Assembly: GCA_017402995.1 (NCBI GenBank)
Contig: JAFQOV010000006.1
Coordinates: 1-64,000, forward strand
DNA length: 64,000 nucleotides
Source of the DNA: Candidatus Gastranaerophilales bacterium
Lineage (GTDB): Bacteria > Cyanobacteriota > Vampirovibrionia > Gastranaerophilales > Gastranaerophilaceae
Direction: 5' to 3'
Position numbers and translations under genes: made by a program. This document shows positions 19,876 to 28,038 of this stretch, one piece after another. Position 1 is the first letter of the stretch. Each line of letters opens with the position of its first letter. The notes below the pieces were generated by a model that saw only the letters and a list, made by a program, of their open reading frames with translations, made no database searches and was not told where the DNA came from.

Positions 19876-20972
19876 AATAAATCTTTGAAAAACTCTACAA
19901 TTTTTGAGATTAAATTTCCAAAAAATCCTTTGTCTTCTTCTTTTTCAGAAATAATGTTATATGGATTTTCGTTGTTTAATTCTTCTTGTGCTTCTTTAAT
20001 TTTTTCTTTTATAGCTTGAGTCTTGTCTGAAAGGTCTACTTTTTTAGCACCACTTGTTTCAAGTGTTGAATTTTTATCATAGCCTTCTTGTCTATACGTA
20101 ATTCTTTGCGCAACCTTTTTAAAACTTTCCATTGAAAGAGTTAATTCCTTAGATGAATCATGTGGATTTACAAAACTCACACTATTGTTATCCATTTTTG
20201 TAACAGTATAAGCATGTTGCATTGGTAATTTAATTCCTTCAATTTCAACATATGCCTTATCGCCTTGCGCGTGGTCTGGAGTTGAAAAACCAATGATTGA
20301 GTGTCTTTGTTGTGGATTATTTAACTTTTCTTCACCTGCAACAGAATTGACAAAATTCCAAGAAGCGCCCTCGCCTGTGATATGTGTATATGCTTCATTT
20401 ATTTGTCCGCCAGTTAAAACATTACCGCTCACATCTTCTGGCAATTCTTCTTTGTTTCCATATTTATCTTCAACTAAGCCGCCACCAATATCATTTCTTA
20501 AGGCTTCATATGCAACTTCAAGCGCCAACATGTCGTCATCACCTTTTGAATATTCGCCATTTATATTGATAGCTGTTCTCATATATCCATCTTCATCATA
20601 AATTGGATACATCATGTTTTCAGAGTCTAATAATTCTAAATCTGCTTTATTAATTGAATAAGTTGCAAAATTGCCATCTTTATCTTTAACACCTTTAAAA
20701 GTGACATCAATTGTATCGCCATTATCTTTAATTACATCTTTTAAAAATCCAGGTCTATTTTTTTCAATTGCATTCACTGCGCTCAACAAATAGCAATCGC
20801 CAATTTGCCCTTGTTTTGTTGCGTCAATTTCGCCATCACAATCAATAGAATATGCTTTATCATCAGTTTTAGAAAAAATAGATTGTTCGTAATTTTGATT
20901 ATCTACGCTTTCTCTGTCGCCAATTTTAACCGAAACGTCAGAAAATTGCTTGTTTGCCGTTTTTTCAATCAC
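19872..20972 (-). CDS. Calpain-like (family C2) cysteine protease
   Basis: A 366-residue protein with the hallmarks of a papain-fold calpain catalytic core. The segment QGQIGDCYLLSAVNAIEKN carries the catalytic Cys (C60) in the GDCYLLSA signature. A His lies in PMQHAYTVTKM (H253), and an Asn in SFVNPHDSS (N269) takes the place of the calpain NPWG Asn. There is no signal peptide, but the C-terminus ends in a hydrophobic/amphipathic tail (GFFGNLISKIVEFFKDLF) after a Glu/Lys-rich linker. The start is GTG, supported by TTGGAG seven bases upstream. Calpains are mainly eukaryotic; bacterial members are scattered and mostly uncharacterised. Substrate and Ca2+ dependence are unknown. Confidence 0.85.
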   Translation of the reverse strand: MIEKTANKQFSDVSVKIGDRESVDNQNYEQSIFSKTDDKAYSIDCDGEIDATKQGQIGDCYLLSAVNAIEKNRPGFLKDVIKDNGDTIDVTFKGVKDKDGNFATYSINKADLELLDSENMMYPIYDEDGYMRTAININGEYSKGDDDMLALEVAYEALRNDIGGGLVEDKYGNKEELPEDVSGNVLTGGQINEAYTHITGEGASWNFVNSVAGEEKLNNPQQRHSIIGFSTPDHAQGDKAYVEIEGIKLPMQHAYTVTKMDNNSVSFVNPHDSSKELTLSMESFKKVAQRITYRQEGYDKNSTLETSGAKKVDLSDKTQAIKEKIKEAQEELNNENPYNIISEKEEDKGFFGNLISKIVEFFKDLF

Positions 20973-21072
20973 GACTATACTCCAATACTCTCTTGTATAG
21001 ATATATAAAGTATTTTTTAAGAAAAAAATTGCTTAATTTTACAAGAAAATTAAATTGATATTTTATGTTTTA

Positions 21073-21090
21073 TTGTGATTAAAATCACTA
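21073..21090. promoter_or_regulatory. Candidate Rex operator upstream of adhE
   Basis: TTGTGATTAAAATCACTA matches the Rex operator pattern TTGTGA-N6-TCACAA with one mismatch. It lies about 70 bases upstream of the adhE -35 and 100 bases upstream of the GTG start of the divergent protease gene. Rex itself is encoded just downstream of adhE. Half-site sequences GTGATA (near 21105) and AATCAC (near 21203) are nearby. Confidence 0.6.
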
Positions 21091-21142
21091 TTATTATTTC
21101 AATCGTGATAATAAATCCTTATTTATAAAATCTTAATATCCA

Positions 21143-21186
21143 ATGTTTACAATATTGTTGACATCATTTTATTTGCGTAATAAAAT
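21143..21186 (+). promoter_or_regulatory. adhE promoter with overlapping palindrome
   Basis: A near-consensus promoter: TTGACA (21158-21163), exactly 17 bases, then TAAAAT (21181-21186). A 22-base imperfect palindrome (21143-21164; 9 of 11 pairs match, centre ACAATATTGT) covers the -35 box, as expected for a repressor site. Transcription should start near 21193, followed by AAAGGAGA before the ATG. Confidence 0.7.
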
Positions 21187-21226
21187 CATAATTAAGGAAT
21201 TTAATCACAATTAAAGGAGACATATA

Positions 21227-23872
21227 ATGCCGAAAGTAATCGAAAAAAAAGAAGAAAAAAAGGCTTTAAAAGCAACAAACATTGTTGATTCTGTTGAAGC
21301 ATTAAACGAATTGCTTGACAGAGTACAAAAAGCACAAAAAGAATTTTCAAAATTTTCACAAGAACAAGTGGACAAAATCTTCAAGGCAGCTTCAACTGCT
21401 GCTGACAAAGCACGTATCCCTCTTGCAAGAATGGCTGTTGAAGAAACAGGCATGGGTGTTTTAGAAGATAAAATCATTAAAAACCACTTTGCTTCAGAAT
21501 ACATCTACAATAAACACAAAGACGCAAAAACTTGCGGAATTATCAAACGCGATAGAGAAAACGGTATCAGAACAGTTGCAGAACCTTTGGGTATTTTAGC
21601 TGGTATTATCCCAACAACAAACCCAACTTCAACTGCAATTTTCAAAGCTTTAATCGCTTTAAAAACAAGAAATGCTATCGTATTTTCTCCGCACCCAAGA
21701 GCAACAAAATGTACAATTGAAGCAGCTAAACTTGTTTTAAATGCTGCAATTGAAGCTGGTGCCCCAAAAGATATCATTGGTTGGATTGACGTTCCATCAA
21801 TGGAATTGTCAGACGCATTATTACACCACAAAAACATCAATTGCATCTTGGCAACAGGTGGTCCTGGCATGGTCTTAGCTGCATATTCATCAGGAAAACC
21901 AGCTCTAGGTGTTGGTCCTGGTAATACTGCTGCTGTGATTGATGAATCTGCTGATATCAAAATGGCTGTTTCTTCAATTTTAATGTCAAAAACATTTGAT
22001 AACGGCATGATTTGTGCTTCTGAACAATCAATTATCGTTATCGAAGACGTTTACGAAGAAGTTAAAAAAGAATTTGTATATCGTGGCGCATATTTGGTAA
22101 ACAAAGAAGAACAACAAAAAATGATGGATTTACCATTTATCGATCCAAAAAGAGGCACAGCGCACCCTCTAATTGTTGGTCAACCAGCTACAAAAATCGC
22201 AGAACTTTCTGGTTTTAACATTCCTGAAGATTCAAAAATCTTGCTTTGCGAAAGAGAAAAACTAGACTGGGAAGACCCATTCTCAAGAGAAAAATTATCT
22301 CCAATCTTAACAATGTATAAAGCTAAAAACTTTGAAGAAGCAACAGAAATGGCTCACGAATTAGTTTTAAAAGGTGGCGCAGGTCACACTTCTGTTCTTT
22401 ACACAGATGAAAGAAAAGAAGACAGAATTAATGCGTATGCTGAAAAAATGCCTTCTTGCCGTATTTTAATCAACTCTCCATCTTCACAAGGTGGTATTGG
22501 TGATTTATTCAACTTCAAATTAGAACCATCTCTATCTCTTGGTTGTGGTTCTTGGGGCGGAAACGCAGTTTCTGGAAATATCGGCGTAGAACATTTATTA
22601 AACTACAAAACTGTAGCTGAAAGGAGAGAAAATATGTTATGGTTTAAAGTTCCACCAAAAGTGTACTTTAAAAGAGGTTGCACAGATTTAGCACTTAGAG
22701 AATTAAAAGGCAAAAAACGTGCATTTATCGTAACAGACCGTTTCTTATTCAACTCAGGCGCAGTTGATAGAATTACAAAAGTATTAGACGAAATTGGAAT
22801 TGATCATCAAGTATTCTTTGATGTTAAACCAGACCCAACAATTGCAACAATCAATCAAGCTATGGAAATCGTTAGACCATATGAACCTGATGTAATTATT
22901 GCTCTTGGTGGCGGTTCTCCAATGGACGCTGGTAAAATCATTTGGTTATTATATGAACAACCAGATACAAACTTTGAAGATATCTCTATGAGATTTATGG
23001 ATATCAGAAAAAGAATTTGTCAAATTCCTGAATTAGGTAAAAAAGCCGAAATGGTTTGTATCCCAACAACTTCAGGTACAGGTTCAGAAGTTACACCATT
23101 TTCTATCATTACAGACGAAAAAACACATTACAAATATGCAATTGCAGATTATGCCCTAACTCCAAATATGGCTATCGTTGACGCTAACTTCGTTGACGGT
23201 ATGCCAAAAGGATTAACTGCAGCATCTGGTATTGACGCATTAGTACACTCTCTAGAAGCATATGTTTCTTGCTTAGCAACAAACTTCACAAACTCAAATG
23301 CGCTAGAAGCAACTAAATTAATCTTTAAATATTTAACTCGTTCATATAACGAAGGTGCTAATGATCCAATCGCAAGAGAAAAAATGCACTATGCAGCAAC
23401 TATCGCAGGTATGTCATTTGCAAACTCTTTCTTAGGAATTTGTCACTCAATGGCACACAAATTAGGTGCTATGTATAGCATTCCTCACGGTGTTGCAAAC
23501 GCATTGTTAATTCGTCAAATCATTAAATTCAACGCAACTGATAAACCAACAAAACAAGCTATTTTCCCTCAGTACAAATATCCTTGTGCTAAAACAAAAT
23601 ATGCTCAAATTGCTGATGAAATCGGTTTAGGCGGCAAAAACGACGACGAAAAAGTCGAATTGCTAATCAAAGCAGTTGAAGAGTTAATGAACGAAATCAA
23701 CCTACCAAAATCTATCAGAGAATTTGGTGTTAAAGAAGAAGAATTCATGGCTAATCTTGACCTATTGGTTGAAAGAGCATTTGACGACCAATGTACAGGT
23801 GCAAACCCAAGATACCCACTTATGAAAGAAATGAAACAAATCTTCTTAAACGCATATGAAGGTATAGTTTAA
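21227..23872 (+). CDS. adhE: Bifunctional acetaldehyde-CoA / alcohol dehydrogenase
   Basis: Fermentative enzyme of 881 residues that reduces acetyl-CoA to acetaldehyde and then ethanol, oxidising two NADH. The N-terminal aldehyde dehydrogenase domain (to about residue 440) has the catalytic Cys at C263 in FDNGMICASEQS. After the linker, the C-terminal iron alcohol dehydrogenase has the NAD-binding GGGSPMDAGK and the iron ligands in GIDALVHSLEAY, GICHSMAHKLGA and IPHGVANALL. The length is standard. AAAGGAG precedes the ATG. It has its own strong promoter, a candidate Rex operator and a terminator, so it is probably a monocistronic unit controlled by NADH/NAD+ ratio. In many anaerobes Rex represses adhE (known biology). 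Confidence 0.97.
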   Translation: MPKVIEKKEEKKALKATNIVDSVEALNELLDRVQKAQKEFSKFSQEQVDKIFKAASTAADKARIPLARMAVEETGMGVLEDKIIKNHFASEYIYNKHKDAKTCGIIKRDRENGIRTVAEPLGILAGIIPTTNPTSTAIFKALIALKTRNAIVFSPHPRATKCTIEAAKLVLNAAIEAGAPKDIIGWIDVPSMELSDALLHHKNINCILATGGPGMVLAAYSSGKPALGVGPGNTAAVIDESADIKMAVSSILMSKTFDNGMICASEQSIIVIEDVYEEVKKEFVYRGAYLVNKEEQQKMMDLPFIDPKRGTAHPLIVGQPATKIAELSGFNIPEDSKILLCEREKLDWEDPFSREKLSPILTMYKAKNFEEATEMAHELVLKGGAGHTSVLYTDERKEDRINAYAEKMPSCRILINSPSSQGGIGDLFNFKLEPSLSLGCGSWGGNAVSGNIGVEHLLNYKTVAERRENMLWFKVPPKVYFKRGCTDLALRELKGKKRAFIVTDRFLFNSGAVDRITKVLDEIGIDHQVFFDVKPDPTIATINQAMEIVRPYEPDVIIALGGGSPMDAGKIIWLLYEQPDTNFEDISMRFMDIRKRICQIPELGKKAEMVCIPTTSGTGSEVTPFSIITDEKTHYKYAIADYALTPNMAIVDANFVDGMPKGLTAASGIDALVHSLEAYVSCLATNFTNSNALEATKLIFKYLTRSYNEGANDPIAREKMHYAATIAGMSFANSFLGICHSMAHKLGAMYSIPHGVANALLIRQIIKFNATDKPTKQAIFPQYKYPCAKTKYAQIADEIGLGGKNDDEKVELLIKAVEELMNEINLPKSIREFGVKEEEFMANLDLLVERAFDDQCTGANPRYPLMKEMKQIFLNAYEGIV

Positions 23873-23883
23873 AAAATAAATTT

Positions 23884-23930
23884 GGGGCTTTGCTCTTTTT
23901 CGTGCTTTCTGTGAAGCCCCTCCTTTTTTT
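23884..23930 (+). terminator. Terminator after adhE
   Basis: GGGGCTT (23884-23890) pairs with AAGCCCC (23914-23920), with a T-rich 23-base loop, followed by TCC and seven T residues. Confidence 0.75.
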
Positions 23931-23943
23931 AAACCATATAAAA

Positions 23944-23952
23944 TGCTAAAAT
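23944..23952 (+). promoter_or_regulatory. Promoter of the rex-hydrogenase operon
   Basis: Extended -10 TGCTAAAAT (23944-23952) just after the adhE terminator, with no clear -35. Predicted +1 is near 23959, which leaves a 27-base leader carrying GGGAG before the rex start at 23986. Confidence 0.5.
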
Positions 23953-23985
23953 AAAAAGGTTGTTTTATATATGGGAGTAATGAAA

Positions 23986-24600
23986 ATGAATATTCCTGAT
24001 AAAGTTGTAAATCGTTTAACAATGTACCACTTTATTCTTGAAGATATAAGAGATGATGAAAAATATATTTCAAGTACCAAATTTGCAAACTTGTTAAATA
24101 TTGATAATTCTCAAGTGAGAAAAGATTTAAAATATGTCGATAACCAAGGAAAATGCAGAGTTGGTTTTGAAGCGAAAAAACTCAAGAAAAAAATCGAAGA
24201 ATGCTTAGGTTTCAAAAAAACAAAAGATGTCTTTATTGTTGGCGCAGGAAACTTGGGCTCCGCACTAGCAAAATATGACAGCTTTAAAGACTATGGCTTA
24301 AATGTTCTTGCAATGTTTGACAAAGACCCGAAAAAAATCGGAACCTTTGTAAATGGAAAAGAAGTATTTGACATCTCAAAAATTGCAAACTTAACAAAAC
24401 GTCTAAATGTTGAGGTGGCTATTTTAACGGTTCCAAGAGAATATGCAGAAGGTGTTGCAAACTATCTTGCTGGCTCAGGAATTAAATATATTTGGAATTT
24501 CACAACTTGCATACTTGATGTTCCGAAAAATGTAAAAGTTTGGAACGAAAATTTAATCGGCAGTTTTCTGCAATTCACAAACACAGATAAGGAAGCATAA
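23986..24600 (+). CDS. rex: Redox-sensing transcriptional repressor Rex
   Basis: NADH-responsive repressor of about 204 residues. An N-terminal winged helix (KYISSTKFANLLNIDNSQVRKDLKYV) matches Rex, in which the SSxxLAxxLGVxxxQVRKDL pattern is diagnostic. A Rossmann domain (VFIVGAGNLGSALAKY, then AMFDKDPKKIG) and the C-terminal domain-swap helix (ENLIGSFLQFTN) follow. Rex leaves DNA when NADH is high. The ATG at 23986 was chosen because GGGAG lies 8 bases upstream; in-frame ATGs exist at 23971 and 23980. It heads the ferredoxin/hydrogenase genes at 6-base spacing and probably regulates adhE and possibly this operon. Confidence 0.93.
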   Translation: MNIPDKVVNRLTMYHFILEDIRDDEKYISSTKFANLLNIDNSQVRKDLKYVDNQGKCRVGFEAKKLKKKIEECLGFKKTKDVFIVGAGNLGSALAKYDSFKDYGLNVLAMFDKDPKKIGTFVNGKEVFDISKIANLTKRLNVEVAILTVPREYAEGVANYLAGSGIKYIWNFTTCILDVPKNVKVWNENLIGSFLQFTNTDKEA

Positions 24601-24606
24601 ACAAAA

Positions 24607-24840
24607 ATGACAACAGAAATAAAAATATGTATGGGTAGCGCTTGTTTTGCAAAAGGCAATCAAGAAAATCTAGAATTCATTAAACAATACATAGAAGAAA
24701 ATAATCTCGACTCTGAAATAACAATAATTGGATCATTATGTGAAAACAAATGCGAAAAAGGTCCAAGAATAATCATAAACGATAAAGAATATACAAATGT
24801 GACACCAGATTACATTGAAAAAATCTTAAAGGAGCAATAA
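24607..24840 (+). CDS. Thioredoxin-like [2Fe-2S] ferredoxin (NuoE-like), first copy
   Basis: Small electron carrier of 77 residues with the four cysteines expected for a thioredoxin-fold [2Fe-2S] cluster: C8 and C13 (CMGSAC) and C45 and C49 (CENKC). It lacks the N-terminal part of NuoE/HydC, as do stand-alone shethna-type ferredoxins in hydrogenase loci. It is located between rex and the sensory hydrogenase at very short spacing, so it probably passes electrons to or from the adjacent [FeFe] protein. That pairing is inferred from gene order. Confidence 0.85.
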   Translation: MTTEIKICMGSACFAKGNQENLEFIKQYIEENNLDSEITIIGSLCENKCEKGPRIIINDKEYTNVTPDYIEKILKEQ

Positions 24841-24843
24841 AAA

Positions 24844-26577
24844 ATGGAAAGCCAATATCCTGTTTACACTTTGAAAAATGAATGTAACGATTGTTATAAA
24901 TGTATCCGAGGATGCCATGTTAAAGCAATCAAAATTCAACAGGGAAGCGCTTCTGTTATAAACGAAAAATGTATCGCTTGCGGACATTGCGTTCAAGATT
25001 GTCCAGCAGGAGCAAAAAAAGTAAGAAGTGATATTGGCGCCGTCAAAACATTACTCTTAACAGGCAAAGATGTATATGTATCACTTGCACCAAGTTGGGC
25101 AGGTATTTACAATATATCAAAAGAAAAAATGATTGCAGCCTTGAAAAAGCTTGGCTTCAAAGGTGTGTCAGAAACCGCGCTTGGAGCACAAGAGGTTTCG
25201 ATTGAGACAGCTAAAATGTTAAATCAAGCAGAAAAAGGGCTTTTTGTTTCATCTGCCTGTCCTGTAATTGACGATTACATCAAACTTTATAAACCAAACT
25301 TTGCAAAATGTATAACCCCAATTGCATCTCCTGCTCTAACACATTGCGCTTTATTAAAAGACATGTTAGGAGAGGATATTAAAGTTGTGTTTATTGGTCC
25401 TTGTATTGCAAAGAAAAACGAAGCAGATAAACACCCAGATTTGATGTCGGCTGCTTTAACTTTTGATGAGCTTAATTATTGGCTTAAAGAAGAATTTATA
25501 GATATTAAAAATATTGAAGTAAATGATGATTGCAAATTTGTCCCAGAAAGCGCCTATGAAGGTGCGCTATATCCACTTGAGGGTGGCATGAACGAAACAA
25601 TTAAGCAAGTTGGCATAGACAAAAATGATGTCACTTTCATTGCTGTGAGTTCAATTGAAAGCTTTGATAAAGCATTACAAAATATCAACCCAGACAAAGT
25701 TGAAAACAAAATTTTCGTCGAAGCTCTTGCTTGTTCTGGCGGTTGCATTAATGGACCTTGCATTGCAAGCGACAAATCAAGAATTCTTATCACATCAGAT
25801 ATTTATGCAAATACGCAATATAGAGACGATATTCCAAAAGAACCAAAAAAAGTTGTCCAAGAAGAATATACACCGGCTCCAATTAAAAAAGTTGAATATT
25901 CAATTGAGCAAATTACAAAAGCTCTGAAAAAAATTAGCAAACATACGCAAGAAGACGAGCTTAACTGTTCAGGTTGCGGATATTCTAGTTGCAGAGAATT
26001 TGTAAACGCGCTCATTGCGGGCGACGCAGAACCTTCTCAATGCGCTTCATATATGAGAAAAATTGCAGTCAGAAAAGCTGCTGCAATGTTAAGATGTATG
26101 CCATCAGCTGTTGTTATTGTAGATTCAAATTTGCAAATTGTTGAAGCAAACGATTCGTTTGAACATATGTTTTTACCAGAAGATATGTATGAAATCTTTG
26201 CTTCAAGACAAGATGGCTTAACAGGCGCTTGCATTGACAGAATTGTTGAATTTTCTGAATTGTTCAAATCAGCTCTTGATACAGGACATGAAATCCACCA
26301 AGAGCACTATGCAACAAAAGACAAAGTTTACGACATAAGCATTTTCACAATTGAAGACAATGAACTTGTTGGCGCGGTTATTTCTGACGTTACAAAATCA
26401 GAAATCGACAGAACAAAAATTGCGAAAAAAGCAAGAGAAGTTATCACAAAAAATATTGCAACAGTTCAAGAAATCGCAAGTCTTTTAGGCGAACACATGG
26501 TTGAAACAGAACTTCTATTAAATTCAATTGCGCAAGGATACGAAACAAACTCTGGAGAGTCTAATAATGTTCATTGA
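24844..26577 (+). CDS. hydS: Sensory [FeFe] hydrogenase with C-terminal PAS domain (HydS/HfsB-like)
   Basis: A 577-residue protein. It starts with two [4Fe-4S] motifs (C14, C17, C20, C24; C43, C46, C49, C53). The H-cluster domain follows with ligand cysteines C139 (SSACP), C187 (IGPCIAKKNE), C297 and C301 (ACSGGC). A further Cys-rich Fe-S segment (CSGCGYSSC near residue 380) and a PAS domain (about 415-510) complete it. The residue before C139 is Ala, where catalytic enzymes have the proton-relay Cys (TSCCP). Loss of that Cys plus a PAS domain is the pattern of group C sensory hydrogenases, which sense H2 rather than produce it. AAAGGAG precedes the ATG. The phosphatase gene overlaps its 3' end, suggesting that they act as a pair. 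Confidence 0.88.
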   Translation: MESQYPVYTLKNECNDCYKCIRGCHVKAIKIQQGSASVINEKCIACGHCVQDCPAGAKKVRSDIGAVKTLLLTGKDVYVSLAPSWAGIYNISKEKMIAALKKLGFKGVSETALGAQEVSIETAKMLNQAEKGLFVSSACPVIDDYIKLYKPNFAKCITPIASPALTHCALLKDMLGEDIKVVFIGPCIAKKNEADKHPDLMSAALTFDELNYWLKEEFIDIKNIEVNDDCKFVPESAYEGALYPLEGGMNETIKQVGIDKNDVTFIAVSSIESFDKALQNINPDKVENKIFVEALACSGGCINGPCIASDKSRILITSDIYANTQYRDDIPKEPKKVVQEEYTPAPIKKVEYSIEQITKALKKISKHTQEDELNCSGCGYSSCREFVNALIAGDAEPSQCASYMRKIAVRKAAAMLRCMPSAVVIVDSNLQIVEANDSFEHMFLPEDMYEIFASRQDGLTGACIDRIVEFSELFKSALDTGHEIHQEHYATKDKVYDISIFTIEDNELVGAVISDVTKSEIDRTKIAKKAREVITKNIATVQEIASLLGEHMVETELLLNSIAQGYETNSGESNNVH

Positions 26578-27724
26578 TATCGCTTGTTCACAAAAAAAGA
26601 AATATAACCAAAACGCATATGGCGATTATTTTGCTTCAAACAGATTTCCAAACATGAATCGCATTGTTGCAGTGTTATCTGACGGGCTTGGAAGCGGAAT
26701 TAAGGCAAATATTTTGGCTTGTATGACTTCAACAATGCTTTTAAAATTCATGGAAAACCATTCAGACATTGAAAAATCTTGCGAAATCATCATGAACTCG
26801 CTTCCCGTTTGCAAAATAAGAGGGATTAGCTATTCGACTTTTTCGGCGATTGATTGTTTTGAAAACGGAAAAGCAAAAATCGTAGAAGAAGGAAACCCTG
26901 ATTTTATTTGGATAAGAAATAATGAAGTTTTAAAACCTGAGTTTCAAACAATACAATCAAAAGATTTCAAAAACCGAAAAATGAAATTTTACGATATTCA
27001 ACTTGAAAGATATGACAGAATTATTTTTTGCTCAGATGGCGCAACACAAGTTGCAATGGGTTCAAAAGAATTTCCCCTTGGACTAGAAAGAAGTGGGCTC
27101 ATAAAAATAATTCTTAAAAAATTAGAACAAGAGCCAGAGATATCCTCAAAAGATTTAAGTGATTTTTTAATTAAACAAATTCAATATATTGCTCCTAAAA
27201 AAGAGCTTAAAGACGACACTTCTATTGTCTCTATCTATTGCAGAGACCCTAGAGAGTCACTTATTTTCACAGGTCCACCTTATCACAGCGAAAAAGATAG
27301 CTTTTATGCAAACAACTTTATAAATTTCAAAGGCAAAAAGGCAATCTCTGGCGGAACAACAGCAAACATAATTTCAAGAGAATTAAATATTCCTGTTTCA
27401 GCGGATTTATCAACTAACACAGGAAAACTCCCAGGGCTTTTAAAAATGGAAGGCGTGGATTTGGTTACAGAAGGAATTTTGACCTTAACTAAGACATTAG
27501 AATATCTTAAAAACGAAAAACCAGAAAAAAACGCCGCAAAAGTTCTAATGGATTTTCTACTAGATAGCGACGTCATCAACTTTTTAGTTGGTGCGCAAGT
27601 AAACAAAGCACATTACGACCCAAGCTTGCCAATTGAAATTGAAATCAGAAAAAACATTATCAAACAAATGGCACAAGTATTAGAAGAAAAATATTTGAAA
27701 AAAGTGAACATACAATTCATATAA
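26567..27724 (+). CDS. SpoIIE/PP2C-type Ser/Thr phosphatase of the hydrogenase locus
   Basis: A 385-residue protein. The N-terminal PP2C phosphatase domain shows the metal-binding aspartates in LSDGLGSGIKA, FCSDGATQVAMG and KDDTSIVSIY. The C-terminal 150 residues (from about KGKKAISGGTTANIISREL) form a second domain that I know only from phosphatases next to sensory hydrogenases. The start is the ATG at 26567, preceded by GGAGAG. It overlaps the hydrogenase stop by 11 bases, so translation is probably coupled. A likely role is to relay the H2 signal from HydS by dephosphorylating a partner; the partner kinase is not in the window. Confidence 0.87.
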   Translation: MFIDIACSQKKKYNQNAYGDYFASNRFPNMNRIVAVLSDGLGSGIKANILACMTSTMLLKFMENHSDIEKSCEIIMNSLPVCKIRGISYSTFSAIDCFENGKAKIVEEGNPDFIWIRNNEVLKPEFQTIQSKDFKNRKMKFYDIQLERYDRIIFCSDGATQVAMGSKEFPLGLERSGLIKIILKKLEQEPEISSKDLSDFLIKQIQYIAPKKELKDDTSIVSIYCRDPRESLIFTGPPYHSEKDSFYANNFINFKGKKAISGGTTANIISRELNIPVSADLSTNTGKLPGLLKMEGVDLVTEGILTLTKTLEYLKNEKPEKNAAKVLMDFLLDSDVINFLVGAQVNKAHYDPSLPIEIEIRKNIIKQMAQVLEEKYLKKVNIQFI

Positions 27725-27779
27725 AATGCACCGCAGGAAATATGCTTTCGAGTTATACTAAAAGTAAAAGGAGAAAAAA

Positions 27780-28037
27780 ATGGACAAAATTTCAGTAAAA
27801 GTATGTGTTGGGACAACCTGTTTTGTAATGGGTGGTGCTAGCTTACAAGAATTAAATGACATTATCCCTAAAAAATATGGAGACAAAGTGGAAATTGCTG
27901 CAAGCAACTGCTTAGGTCTTTGCTCAATCAATTGGGAATATTCAAAAGCTCCTTATGTAAAAGTTAACGAGGAAGTAGTTGCAAACGCAACAACAGAAAA
28001 GGTTTTAGAAGAAATAGACAGACAATTAGGAATCTAA
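27780..28037 (+). CDS. Thioredoxin-like [2Fe-2S] ferredoxin, second copy
   Basis: An 85-residue relative of the protein at 24607. The cysteines are C9 and C14 (CVGTTC) and C44 and C48 (CLGLC), the spacing of a NuoE-like [2Fe-2S] fold. AAAAGGAG precedes the ATG, and the catalytic hydrogenase gene starts one base after its stop. The two copies each sit directly upstream of one hydrogenase gene, which suggests dedicated electron carriers, one for the sensor and one for the enzyme. Confidence 0.86.
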   Translation: MDKISVKVCVGTTCFVMGGASLQELNDIIPKKYGDKVEIAASNCLGLCSINWEYSKAPYVKVNEEVVANATTEKVLEEIDRQLGI

Positions 28038-28038
28038 A

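Noticed and set aside
21505-22008. A 167-codon minus-strand frame inside adhE
   Set aside because: It is antisense to the conserved aldehyde dehydrogenase domain, with no RBS or motif.
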